Positions 10,691-21,469 of a stretch of DNA of 64,000 bases are shown here, piece by piece (the stretch's first letter is position 1; the number at the start of each line of letters is the position of its first letter). The DNA comes from Diplodia intermedia. Lineage: Eukaryota; Ascomycota; Dothideomycetes; Botryosphaeriales; Botryosphaeriaceae. The notes under the pieces were generated by a model. The model did no database searches and had not been told where the DNA came from. It saw only the letters and a list, made by a program, of their open reading frames with translations. A program made the translations under genes and the position numbers. The DNA lies in assembly GCA_021495925.1 (NCBI GenBank), contig JAKEKT010000026.1, positions 1 to 64,000 of the forward strand, given 5' to 3'.

Positions 10691-10929
10691 GTGGCGCGCC
10701 GCAAATGATGACCACCCGATGCATAAATGACCGTGAAGGGTGGCAGTCTGAGCATCGCAGGCTCATTATCGGTGCAGATCATTGTGCATGCCCTGTCGAT
10801 TTAATGGATGGATTTGGTTCGACTTACTGCGACGTGCGGGATGGTGCGCGACCCCCGTGAAGCAGACGTCACTACAGCGCGACAAAGGAGCATACCGAGG
10901 CGCAAAGGTAAGACCGGCACTGCAATCTT

Positions 10930-11760
10930 TAACTCTCAGAGCCACGAGCTATGATTGGAAAGCTTTCCGGTGGCGGGGTAGTACTCTCGATGGTACCAAT
11001 GTGCGGTCGTAGGTTGAAGCACACCATGCTCGGTATGACCGCATTGGAAGGCGCATGGCCCCAGAGGCGGGGTATCAAGTCTTTCTGAGTCCAGAAATGA
11101 CTTCCGGGTGTTGGATGGTAATTGGACTGTTGGTGTGCCGCTCGGGGTGTGGACGTAGAGCTCACAAGGTTGGTGTAATGCTCGGTACGACCGCATTGGA
11201 AGGCGCATGGTCCCAGAGGCGGGGTATCGAGGCTTTCTAAGTCTAGAAATGACCTCCGGGTGTTGGGTGGCAATTGGACTGTTGGTATGCTGACATGCAG
11301 CCCAAGGTGTGGACGTAGAGTCCACCGGGTTTGGTGTCATGCGCGGTACAACCACAGTGAAAGGCGCACGGTCCCAAATGCGGAGCATGAAGTCTTTCTA
11401 GGTCCAGAAATCACCTCCGGGTGTTGGATGGCAATTCGATTATTGTGTGCTGGCATCTCGCCTGGGGTATGGACGCAGAGTCCACCGGGTTTGGTGTCAT
11501 GCGCGGTACGACCGCATCTTGGAAGTGTACTCTCTCACAAGGCTGGGTGCCAAGGCTTGTAGGTCCCAAAGTTGACTTTCTGGCGTATGAGGCCAGCTTC
11601 ATCGTCGTGTGCTGACATCTCGTTGGAGGATGAGGATGGTAGACTAAAGCTCGCCTGGTTCGACTGTTGTGTGCGGAACGGCCATACTTTGAAGTCCTGG
11701 GCTCAAGGATGACAGTACAGAAGGGCTGTCGGCCGGTGTCAGAACATGTGTCGGGTGCTG
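10930..11760. repeat. Second satellite-like array, about 152-172-bp period
   Basis: Diverged tandem units are marked by the tgctcggta/tgcgcggta core followed by cgaccgcat, at 11027, 11179, 11340 and 11500, with a weaker copy at about 11672. Other shared blocks are tccagaaatgac, ctccgggtgttggatgg and tagagtccaccgggtttggtg. Unit length varies because of indels. The sequence is not the same as the 171-bp unit at 9440-10280. Confidence 0.85.
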
Positions 11761-12736
11761 AATGTTAACGTCTGGTCATGAGAGGAGGTGGCGAAGGGTC
11801 AGATCCCAAGTCGTGCGAATGGGTCGGGGAGGTCGCATCCGGGGGCCATCGGGCCACATCCCAAAAAGTCGTGCGAATGGTTCGGGAAGGTCGGTTGGTA
11901 ATACGAAGCAAATCGATTGAAGAATCCACGCCGATGATTTGTAGAAGAGTTCTCAATGAGGGGGTTCCAATGTGGCCCAAATGTGGCCCGTGCGGAGTCT
12001 TGACAGCAGTAGGTGGTGCCTTTGGATTGGAAAAACTGCGAAAAATGTAGAGTGTGGCTTTGTTTGTGGATGTTTCATGGCCGGTCGGGAGCAATGGTTG
12101 GAGGCGACGGCGGTCGCGCCTTTGAAACCCTCATTCGCCGGGCCGGACTCTTACTCCCAGCTTGGGGTCGCATGAACTGCAGCTTACCGGAAGACTCCCG
12201 GCTTGGGGTCGCATGGGCTGCAGCTTGCCGGAAGAGCCGCTCACTATGTGTGAAGCTGGCGGCTGAAGCGTTATGAGGAAACAAAGGCTGCGCCGCGCAC
12301 TGCCATGCGCGATGGCCCCTGGTCGGAGCAAGCGAACGGTGCGCGCAACAACACAACGCGCATCCGGTGAGGTTACAGCGCGCCTGCATCCGAGGCATTC
12401 CACACGGGTAGGTGTATGCCTAAGCTGCGAGTTTGAGGTGGGCCACGCTCTCAAGTTGACGCGGCCAGACAGCAGAGGTCCAGATGGCCGCCGCGCTGGG
12501 GCATCCGCCGGAACGCGCGCCGCATGCTTCTCTCACGTCGTCAGTACCACGGCGGGTGACGAAAAGAATCGACACGGGATGAGTAGTTGAATGCACGAGT
12601 CACACTTGTGTCCAGACATCAAATTCAGCTACCTATTACCATCGCATTTCTCCACCTGGAAAGTAGCAAACACTCTTCAACAACAAGGTCCATCATCCAT
12701 GTGAGAGTTTGTCAAAGCAACCACAAGTCAAAAAAA
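11761..12736. other. No gene seen; short local duplications
   Basis: Two small duplications stand out: gtcgtgcgaatgg repeated about 57 bp apart near 11810-11880, and gcttggggtcgcatg at 12160 and 12201 (41-bp period). No frame with domain signal. Confidence 0.6.
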
Positions 12737-13683
12737 TCAACCTCTGCCCAACCACGTCGATGATTTCATCCACTCCTGACCAGTAGGCTCAACATACGGA
12801 AGCGCCAACAGCGTCTTTTCGGGTGTCATGATGATGCACATTGCATCTTTCACGCCACATTTCCAGCCTGTAGTCAATGTCAGAGATTGTTCGTTCGAGC
12901 CGCGAGCAAAGAAAACTTACAGGCTATCTCCTGCCCTTCTTCGTCTGTCCACTCGCTCCTCGCATTCACGACAATTTTGGCATGGAGACAATACGACGCC
13001 AAGGTTTTTCCAGACACAAATGAAGAGGCTTTGGCCTCACGCTTGGCATCATCGGCAGGAACGAGTGCCGTCAGCCAATTCTTAACAGCTTGCTGCGTGT
13101 CGGGTGGCATAGCTGCATACGGGATATCCCAGGCTTTGGTGTGAAACTTTAGCTCTTGGATGACATTTTCCACGCTCCATTGCTGGACTTGGCGCCCTGT
13201 CGGGGTCTTGCTCGGTGTCTCTTGGTTGGCCGGTGTGGCCCGCTGTGGGATGGGTGGCTGAATGGAAGATGTCTGAGATGTGCTGAGTGACCTTGACGTG
13301 CGACTACGCGTTCCGCTTTGTTGCACTTGTTGGATGATGCTCGAGCGTCGAGGGGTTTTGTTTGGTGTTTCTGGAACGACCGGTGCGGCCCGCTTCCTTA
13401 CAAGAGGAGTCTGTAAGCTAGACGAAGATAGCCGGGAAGACCTGTCTCCCGTGGCCTTTTTCCGAGTACCGACGTTGGCCCTGGTACTTGTCGGCACCTC
13501 TGGAGTGTTTCTTAGCACTTGATTGGTAGCGTGCGTTACGGGTTCCGGACTTGGTGAGAGAGATACGTTCCTCGGATTATTTAGTCTGTGCTCCTTTAAC
13601 GTATCAATGAGAGCGAGCAATTCATCTGTCGATGGTTTAGCGTTCATCAGTGAGACCTGAGTTGGTATGCTTATCGATCTCAT
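12737..13683 (-). CDS. Orphan Ser/Thr-rich protein, 297 aa
   Basis: Minus-strand gene with exons 12921-13683 and 12737-12867; the 53-bp intron has a GTAAGT donor and joins in phase 1. I do not recognise a family. Residues 1-150 are low-complexity Ser/Thr/Arg/Pro. The last 130 residues look folded: SVENVIQELKFHTKAWDIPY, then EWTDEEGQEIAC and, across the splice, CWKCGVKDAMC, a small Cys cluster. The model starts at the ATG of MRSISIPTQ; a second ATG (MNAKPSTDE) is possible. It lies alone between repeat blocks, divergent from the gene at 14410, and may be lineage-specific. Confidence 0.55.
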
Positions 13684-14409
13684 GGTCGGACATATTGACG
13701 TCCCCCACGGTGAGCGGGTCACGGGCCCATTAACTCAGCCGCCCATCAAGATTAGAGAATGCGCGGTGCGCGCCCCGGGGAAAGGTGTGAGGTGTGAGGT
13801 GTGAGGTGAATGGAAAAGAGACGGGGAAGGCTGACGTGTGCGAGTTGCGCGGTACGCGCCCCAGAAGAGAGTGTGAGGTGTGAGGTGAGAGAAAGACGAG
13901 CAAGGCTGGCGTGGAAGTGTGCGAGAGAATTCCATCCCAGCGAGTTCAGAGAGGAAGCGAGTTTAGAGAGGAAGCGAGTCCAGAAAGGAAGCGACGCTGC
14001 TCCTGCCCCATGGCAGCATCTTAATGCCACCACTGCAATCCGCCAGCACTGTGTTGTTTGCCCAAATATTTGATGCTTCGCATGTTCTAGAATGGGACGA
14101 TCTCTCGCACTGCACGATAGATTGGCTGATGCGCATTTGACGTGAGCCCTGTTCTACCGACTTGAGCACTTTGGGTTTGGAGGACGCGCTAGAGCAGATC
14201 TGGTCGTCGCGTCGCCCGTCAGAGCGCCCGGACAATTCGGCGCCGGTTCGCCGAAGACGCACCGCCGGGCGAAGGTGACCCTGCCACAATCCGGCCCACA
14301 GCCGGAACCTTTCCCATTCGCTCAACACTTCGACCCTCCACCAGCCGCGCACCGCGGCCTACAACGACAATGGCACCTACCCCAAGCCGCAAGGCGCCGG
14401 TCGACATTG
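13684..14409. repeat. Intergenic with nested short tandem repeats (13750-13995)
   Basis: This is the divergent promoter region of the two orphan genes. From about 13757 to 13925 a block of about 90 bp with gcgcggt(g/a)cgcgcccc and gaggtgtgaggtgtgagg occurs twice, and inside each copy gaggtgtg is itself repeated. It is followed by three copies of a roughly 19-bp unit, gaggaagcgagt(c/t)(c/t)agaga, near 13950-13995. The remainder to 14409 shows no gene. Confidence 0.7.
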
Positions 14410-15910
14410 ATGGCACCGGTTCGTGTTCTCGTTCTATTCTTGTTGCGCTCACACTAACACCCATCTGTAGACGTCCAAGCGCAATGGAGCGCCGCCCTTC
14501 GTGCCAGACAAACGGCATAGCCAGCCCGGTCGCATCAAGACCTACCAAACCAAGCGAGTTCCCGATCCCGCTCCGAAAGTCCGCCGCCCGCCTAACGCAA
14601 ATGGTTCGCGCTCTCTCGTCGTCTTTCACTTAGATCTTTTGCGTTAACATCTTCCTTCAGATTACCAAGCGCAGTGGCAGGATGTCATTGCAAAGGCAAA
14701 GGCCAAGCGCACTGGCGCCCTACCCCACACTGGGGACAAACCCTCACAACGTTTGGCCGACGGTTCCTCCACGTCCCGCTTGAACCCTGCAGACAAGACA
14801 GATGAGGGAAAGGTCGTCGATGCACCCCAGACTCCACAAAGTTTGGCCAAAGGCTCCTCTACCTCTCGCTCAAACAGCAAGGCAAGGCAAGATGCGGCTG
14901 GCCCACCCCACACCGGGGAAGATCTACAACGTTTGAGCAAGAAGCCCTCCACGTCAAGTCTGAGCAACGCAATGAAAAAGACGGCTAAACCTTCTGTCCG
15001 GCAAATTACTGAAATACCCAGTTTTTTAAAAATTACGAACTTTACTTTATGCAAGGTCTATTATTTACCCAGATACCCAGGTGGGTATTTCAGTAAGGGT
15101 ATGGGTATTTCAGAAATTATTTTTAAAAAACTGGGTATTTCGGTAATTTGCCGTTTGTCACAGCCCGACATTGGCGTTCCCGCTCAACCTTTGTCGCCCC
15201 GTCGGTCTGTACGATCGAAATCTCCATCCGCATCACCGAGTGTCAGTCACGAACCCCACATCGGGGAGTCCATCACACCAGCTGATGAGCCATCATCGCC
15301 TCGCCCAAGTGCCAAGGCCAAGGGTAAGCAGAGGGCCACCGATGACAATGACCCAGTTGAAGAAGCCGGTGCGGCGGAGATCAGGGCCATATTGGCCAAA
15401 TTTCAAGCGGAAGAAGCGGCCAGGTTCAGCAAGAAGGCCGAGGAGCAGGCTACCACGCCAACGGTTGCCGTGTCAGACACCAGGTCAGACACCAAGTCAG
15501 ATGCCGAGTCGGATGCCGAGTCGGACTTCTCAAACGTTGATCAAGAGGAGGGAACTCTTCTCAGCCAACGTCAGAGGCTTGCGCTCATCCAACGTCGCAA
15601 ACAGGCTGATCAGCTCCGCAAGTTTCGCCATTATCGCACTCCAGCCGGGCCTTTCACCAAGATCGACCAGGTGGTCGAGGAAAAGTTCGACATTGCCTTC
15701 ATAACGATCTTAAGGCCGTCGGCGCGGATGATGGATCTTCGAGCGCAGCGGGCTCTGCAGAATGTGTGCGACAATGCGGACGAGGGCACCATCCGGTTCC
15801 ACAACTTTCGCAGGAAGTGGGTCATCCAGGTCGATGGGGATGACTATTACGATGCTAAGTCGGCGGCGGATATCCTGCTGGCAACGTTGAAGGCCATAAG
15901 GTTCCCTTAA
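14410..15910 (+). CDS. Orphan disordered protein carrying a MITE-like insert, 463 aa
   Basis: Exons 14410-14418, 14471-14603 and 14661-15910 join in frame to 463 aa. The nine-base first exon encodes only MAP; both introns use GTTCGT/GTTCGC donors. Most of the protein is Ser/Lys/Pro-rich disorder with repeats of the type SSTSR. The last 110 residues, from about QLRKFRHYRTPAGPFTKI to the stop, look folded (VIQVDGDDYYDAKSAAD). I do not recognise it. A 155-bp inverted-repeat element (14999-15153) sits inside exon 3 and is readable in frame, adding a hydrophobic, Tyr/Ile-rich patch unlike the surrounding protein. It could instead be removed by a possible 168-bp GT-AG intron (14996-15163), also a multiple of three. 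Transcript data would decide. Confidence 0.6.
14999..15153. mobile_element. MITE-like element, 155 bp, 35-bp terminal inverted repeats
   Basis: The left end (from cggcaaattac) and the reverse complement of the right end (to gtaatttgccg) match over about 35 bases with a single mismatch. The centre is AT-rich and contains further copies of gggtatttcag in both orientations. The immediate flanks are TCTGTC on the left and TTTGTC on the right, a possible 6-bp target duplication with one C/T difference. There is no internal coding capacity, as expected of a non-autonomous DNA transposon. Confidence 0.8.
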
Positions 15911-18781
15911 TCGACCTACTACTTTGTGCCTGTGGTTAAGTATGGCTTGTAAATTCTAGGCCTAGGTAGCGATGAATTTTACTGCTCTGTACTTTCTCCG
16001 TCGAATTTCTGTGAAGACTCTAATGTTTGCTCCCGCTTAAAATTTTAATATCCGTTCGCTCCCTTTAACGTTCGCTTCCTTAAATGTTCGCTTTCTTTAA
16101 CGCTCGCTTTCTTAAATGTTCGCTTTCTTTAACGCTCGCTTTCTTTTTAACGTTCGCTTCTATAACGTTCGCTCTTCTAACGTTTGCTCTTCTAACGCAT
16201 CCAACGTTTGCTTATCCAACGCATCTAACACATTTAACGTTCGCTCGTTCAACGTTTAATGTTTAACGCTGTCCAACGTTTATTGTCTAAATGTTCGCTA
16301 TCTAACGTTTGCTGTCCAACGTTTGCTGTCTAATATTCGTCTTGTTTTAGCTTGCACCATCCAATCTAATATCTATCTCGAGTGTTACACAAGCGTTGGG
16401 GCCAAATGTTGGATGACAACGATCCTGTTTCCTATCTTCGTAAAGAATTTTTACGCTAATTGCTCCGTGAGAAAATGTTTGCTCGTCTTAATTTCTCGTA
16501 GGGATGGCTGGGGCTTGCGAATCTCGCCTTCCTCGATGTCGTTGGAGGTGTGTCGATGAACTTCGAATAGAGCCGCTTAACATTATAAAGGGTTAAAACG
16601 GCACACGGCCGAATACACCAGGAAGTACGTCAATGCAACACGCAAGGTAAGAGAAGAATCGAATCTTCTAATGGCCCATAAGTGTGGAATGCTTAGAGTT
16701 GCATTCAATATCTAAAGCAGCTGCCGCAACACATTTCTTTTGCGCTCCCTACGTGAAACGAGGCGGGTGTCGCCGTGATGTATCGCGGTTATAGTTGCCA
16801 TTGTCGCTGCTCTCGCTGGATGAGAGTCTATCTCTCACGGTGTCGTATAAGTCAAAGAAAAAGTCCATCTCTTACGGTGTCGTCTAAGCCAATGAAAAAG
16901 CCAATGAAAACGGTCGCAAAAAAGAAAAAACGTTGCCATTTGCCAGAGGATGGTACATTTGCTTATAGATTGCAACCTGACGTGTTTTCGAGACTAAAGT
17001 GTCGTTTTTGCCAATCGAAAAGACGTGAAATGGCCGTGAAATTTTTTTTTTCGGTGGCCCAGGTCGGAGCGATAGGCTTTACGACAATCTGGTTAAGCAA
17101 TTCACCGAAAAACAATACGGAAAAGCATGCCATCCCATCATTGCGCAAATGACCAAACATCACAATTTTGTCGAAGAAGCCAAGCGCATGGTCGGTCGGT
17201 GAGGATGACTTGATCGATTCGGCAGACATTTTGTCGAGTGTGAAGCCGTCGGGCGCGTTTAGACGATTGCGTCGCGTGCGATGGGGCAATTTCAGACGAT
17301 TGCGTCGCGACGGCCGATGCGAGGCACGATGTCTAGCTGTGTTGCGCCATTATGGCCTGCCCCATCTGGCTTGACTGCGGCGCCGGTGGACTTTCATTGC
17401 AAGTGCCCCGAAAATCGATTGATGGCACCTGCTAAGTCTTTTGTTGACGGTTTTTTCTCAGTAAATGGCCCGCTTACAGACCTGCGTCCAGGAGTTCCAT
17501 GGCAAATGAACGGAAATGAAACGAGCAAAGCAAACATCAAGTAATCCTGCCTACTTTTTGCGATGCAGTTTCTTTAAAGTGTCAAAGTCGGAATTAAAGC
17601 CGATCATGCAGGCTACGTTGCGCGCCCGGGCACGACGATGGAGCGCGTTGGCTCGTATTTTCCTGTTTCTTGGCACCGCTCCAGCATCCAATTGGCCGCC
17701 GCATCCGTTTTCGGTGGGCGGCTAGCCGGGCGCGCGAGTGAACACCGCCGTTTCTGCTCGGGAGGCCTTTTAGGCCATTGGGGGCTCAGAAGCGACCGTA
17801 ACGCCGGGCTGAGCCCTCTTTCGATGCCGGACAGCCCGCCCAGGGCGACAACCTGGCTCAAGGAACGCCAGCGTAGGCTGGCCAATCCCGAGGCGAGGTG
17901 CCGTAGCGTGGAGGCAAACTACAAGCTTAGCAGGCGTGAAAGGGTGTGTATTGGCACCGTAGATGGATCTGGCTTACGAGGTCTGATGCAGTATTTGAAC
18001 ATCTATGCCAAGGGGCTTTCTGCGTTGGCCTGGTAAGCTCTGGTCGCGACGAATCCGATGCTGTGCTCGTCTGACCTCTTCGCTCTCTTTCTCGAGACGT
18101 CAGGACCGAGTTTATAAGCTATTTTTTAGATGCGCCCTCTTCCTAGGGCGGCCATAGAGCCCTGTGCAGCGGTGACGATGTGCAAGGCTTTTAATTAAAG
18201 CCAAGCTCGATCGCAGGCAGAACGATTCTCTTACTCGACAAGCGGAGACGGCAAGATGGCTTCAAAGGAGGCATTTCGAGCCCGAGGCGCAAAGAGGTCA
18301 AATACCCCAGGCGCGCATGGCCTTAGAAAGGATGAATTGCCAATGAACGGCGCCAAAAATTGGCATTTTCGGCAGCGGATGTGCGAAAATAAAGTCGGAT
18401 TATGGCTTGAATAGTGTCGGGGAGGGCCGTTGGCACAATAGGCTCAATGGTAGCTTGAGGCAATGGGCGCAAAGCAGACAAAAAGAAAGTTACAATAATT
18501 TATTGTATTCATGGCCGCCAAGGCCGCTACAACAGTATGAACCGTGCGGCAACGACATAAAGTCTGACTAGCCTACGCCAAAGGCTAAAAATTCTACTGA
18601 TTTTCCCTTCGAGACACCCACTCTCCCTAGTAAGAGACTAGCCAACTGCGTATAGTAACCAGATTGCGTCAATCAGTGACTTAAAATAGAGGCTTAGTAA
18701 CAGTCTTCATTTTGATCATTCGACATTGCTGCCACCACCTGCACCCGCTCGCGTCCCATGCGCAGAACACCCAGCAAACAC
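15911..18781. other. Gene-poor stretch with minisatellite and possible transposon debris
   Basis: About 2.9 kb with no supported gene. Besides the minisatellite at 16020-16350 there is a 37-bp duplication near 16831-16905 (ctc(t/a)cggtgtcgt core) and a doubled agacgattgcgtcgcg near 17260-17310. A coding-like patch (DGTFAYRLQPDVFSRLK near 16940, and LYDNLVKQFTEKQYGKACH near 17080, in different frames) may be a decayed gene. On the minus strand near 18500-18100, an AATAAA-containing segment and a TATAAACTCGG box are compatible with an LTR remnant, but I cannot show paired LTRs. Confidence 0.4.
16020..16350. repeat. Degenerate short minisatellite, core AACGTTCGCT
   Basis: About 18 copies of a 10-19-bp unit with core TTTAACGTTCGCT and spacers of Ts or TTC. 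Variants are chiefly gtTCGct, gtTTGct and gcTCGct, that is, C/T transitions at the same places. Confidence 0.85.
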
Positions 18782-19966
18782 TCAAGAGAGAGTAGGAAGC
18801 GTCCAATCCACCCAATCGGCAGTGTTGACATTTTGATTGCTCTTCTCAATGCCGGCCGTACTGGAAGAGCCCTTCAGCAGGTACTTGTCGATGTATGCGG
18901 ACAGCTCTGGCTGCTGCGAGGACGGAAACGAGCAGTGATCGTGCCCGCCGACAAGAGAGAAGCCCATGGCATCGGCGACACCTGCAGCTTGGTAGATGAG
19001 ACGGCCCACCTTCATGCAGCCCGTGGTGCTGACAGGACCGAGCCAATCGATGTCATTCTCAATGACGAGCAAGCCGCGGGGTGCAACGAGAGCGGCGAGC
19101 ATGTGGTGGTCCTCTGGCAGGTATGGAACACGGCTGCTATACTGCTCGAACGCCTTTGAGAACCAGACGTTCTCGCCGACAATCTGTGACGCAGTTTGGA
19201 TGTTCTTTCCGGCTGCCTTTTGCTGGTCTGAAATACGCCAGCAAGCCGCCCCGCCAGCGCCAGACTCCTGCGGGATCGTCAAAGCAACGCGGTCGTCCAT
19301 GGCGCCTGCGACGAAAGCACCCTTGCCGTTCCGGGAGCAGCCCGTCACTCCGACCCTGGTGGCGTCGATCTTCGCGTCGGTGTTGGCCTCCAATGCGTCA
19401 ATGATGCGACTGACTCCCCAGGCCCAAGCCGTCATGGCACCTGCACTGTGGCTGCTTCCGTAGAGATTGTAGAATTTGCCTTGGCCTCGGCTTCCAGTGC
19501 TTTGCTGGGCAGCAACGTCGTCGTTGTTGAACGTAATGGTGGCCACTCCAGCAGGGATTGGGATGCTGGGGTAACCGTATGCGATGATGGCAGGGTAGGG
19601 CGCGGTTCCTGAGGACGGGTACGCGATGGACACAGAGAAGGAGACTGACTTCCCGCTTTCTTGCGCCGTGATGGACAAAGTGTTGGAGGACAGTGTGGAA
19701 GTGATAGAAGCTGGCTTCGGTGGCTTCACTCCCAGCTCAAAGCTCTGAAATAGCTGGCTGATCTCCTGCTGGCGACACGCCCACTCGTCTTGGGTCGTGA
19801 CTTTGGTGCCGTTGACGAAGGTGAAGGGGTCAGGCAGCTTGGCATACTGCTGTGGTGAGTATTCAGATGGGAGTGTGCCGCATGATGCTGCTTGGCGAGG
19901 TATGACAGAGGCAAAAGCGCCGAGCGCGAGAAATGTGAAAGGCAAGATGAATGACATGATGAACAT
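18782..19966 (-). CDS. 4-O-methyl-glucuronoyl methylesterase (CE15), secreted
   Basis: Single-exon gene, 394 aa. The enzyme cleaves the ester between glucuronic acid side chains of xylan and lignin alcohols, helping separate lignin from hemicellulose outside the cell. A hydrophobic signal peptide (FILPFTFLALGAFASV) is visible at the N-terminus. The nucleophile motif GCSRNGKG (about residue 212) is the family's GCSRxGKG, and GGHDHCSFP near residue 343 carries the catalytic histidine. Cysteines near both motifs match the family's disulfides. Length fits a CE15 core without a cellulose-binding module, which some family members carry. The upstream ATG (MFIMS) is used; a second ATG three codons later is possible. 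Confident assignment. Confidence 0.93.
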   Translation of the reverse strand: MFIMSFILPFTFLALGAFASVIPRQAASCGTLPSEYSPQQYAKLPDPFTFVNGTKVTTQDEWACRQQEISQLFQSFELGVKPPKPASITSTLSSNTLSITAQESGKSVSFSVSIAYPSSGTAPYPAIIAYGYPSIPIPAGVATITFNNDDVAAQQSTGSRGQGKFYNLYGSSHSAGAMTAWAWGVSRIIDALEANTDAKIDATRVGVTGCSRNGKGAFVAGAMDDRVALTIPQESGAGGAACWRISDQQKAAGKNIQTASQIVGENVWFSKAFEQYSSRVPYLPEDHHMLAALVAPRGLLVIENDIDWLGPVSTTGCMKVGRLIYQAAGVADAMGFSLVGGHDHCSFPSSQQPELSAYIDKYLLKGSSSTAGIEKSNQNVNTADWVDWTLPTLS

Positions 19967-20927
19967 GATGGTTTCTCTGGTAGTCGATGATAGTTAGTTG
20001 TTGGTCTTCACCGTTGCTTTTATACAAAACGCCTTCGCCTTCGCCTTCGATCTTATACAGCCGTCTCTGCAAGACGGGAAGCGGCTCGCTGTGATTTAGC
20101 CTGTCTGAATTGAAGGGGCGCGCATCCGCCGGCACGGAAATGCCGTTTGATCTGGAAGAGATGCCAATTCATAGCGCTTGATAGCGTGAGGATGGGTTGG
20201 AGTGTGTGTTTTGGAAGCAGTCAGGTAATAGGCTATTTGACACGTGCGCTTGGCGAATGATTTGCCGCATTTTTGAGTTTTGCCTGATGTCGTGTTGTCG
20301 TCATGCTTAATGCATGCCGAACGGAGGAGTTTGATTTGCGGCGCTGCAGCCAGTGGGTGCTATAAGATTCGGATTAAGGTTGCGATCTCCGTTCTGGCTG
20401 ATGCTTGTAGTAACAAGAAGCGGGGGATATGCCAAAAAGTCATCCGACAGTTTCCTCAAGACGGTCACAGCACTGCGCAAACTTCCAATTCTGGCATCCT
20501 TGCACTAACAGTCCATTTGGGTAAGTCGTGCATGCAACGCAGAACAAGCATCCAGGGTGTAGTCGGGCCCATGACCTGTCCGTATGAGGAAGCCTTAGAT
20601 GCCGCAAAGTAAGCAATTAGCCTACGAACTTTGCGCGGCCGTCGAGGCGTTGCCACCATACCTACGCTTCATTACATATGTTCTCCCATGGCGAAAAGAG
20701 AATCGAACTAGCGCATATGGATCTTACCTCAACAGCCGTTTGTACGCAGTAGTTAGGTACTGGATCTTTATGTTCGGGGCCTTGCCGACACGCAGTCTCT
20801 CGGACGTGTGCCGAGGCTAGTCAAAGTGGGGAACAGCCATAAATCGGCTTATTTCCCCTCCAAAATGTAGATGACCTACACATTCTTTCAACACCAGAAT
20901 CATCATCTCCATTCACGCGCTGCGACA
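19967..20927. other. Intergenic between esterase and Dabb gene
   Basis: Divergent promoter region of about 960 bases. Short frames occur on both strands but none carries domain signal. The first 150 bases hold a ccttcgccttcgcctt-type short repeat near 20030. Confidence 0.5.
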
Positions 20928-21467
20928 ATGACACTCATACACATTGGTAGGAACTTTTGCCCATCAACATTGGCCGTCACTGAAACCGAGGTTTTAGTAC
21001 TCTTCAAGTTCAGGCCGGAAGTGACGGCAGAACATAAGGCTACATTTGTCCGGGAGCTCAAGAAGTTGAAGAATCTTCCCTGTGTCAAAGACAATCGACT
21101 TATTGTCGGTGGCCCACCCGTTACAAATCCGATTGAGCGGACCAAAGGTTTCGAGTTCGCGCTCATCAGTTACCACCACGATCTGGCTGCTTTAGAAGAG
21201 TACCAGGCAAGCAAAGAACATCATTGGTAAGTCCACTATTTATCTCCCTGGGGAAAGATGGTGCTGACGGAAGAAAGGGTGACGTCTACCTACATGTTTC
21301 CGTTCAAGGAAGACCTTTGCCGATTCGATTTCGAAGTCGCGGCGGAGGACGAGTACATGTGTGAGCACTTGACCTCTGCATTCATCGGAAAGGGCGAGAA
21401 AACCGAGGAAATTAGAGACGGTGGATCGAGGTGTAGAGACACAGGATCGGGCACAATAGACAATTGA
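20928..21467 (+). CDS. Stress-responsive A/B-barrel (Dabb) domain protein
   Basis: A 145-aa protein from exons 20928-20946, 20998-21226 and 21278-21467. Splicing of the first 51-bp intron converts an unremarkable leader into MTLIHIVLFKFRPEV, the classic Dabb start, and the second joins HHW to VTSTYMFPF. Both fit phase and family, which supports the model. Dabb proteins are small dimeric ferredoxin-like barrels; some act as cyclases or stress proteins, others are of unknown role. The C-terminal 35 residues (GKGEKTEEIRDGG and onward) extend past the usual domain and look disordered. The stop lies two bases from the stop of the convergent ATP-grasp pseudogene. Confidence 0.88.
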
Positions 21468-21469
21468 AA

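Noticed and set aside
9440..11760. CRISPR-like array
   Set aside because: Units are 150-171 bp, contiguous and without spacers, in a eukaryotic genome; they are satellites.
16400..18560. Solo LTR or full LTR retrotransposon
   Set aside because: A TGTTGGATGACAAC start and an AATAAA segment are suggestive, but no paired LTR, primer site or reverse transcriptase was found.
20690..20720. tRNA B-box-like string (gaatcgaact, reverse complement agttcgattc)
   Set aside because: No A box or acceptor stem at the required distance.
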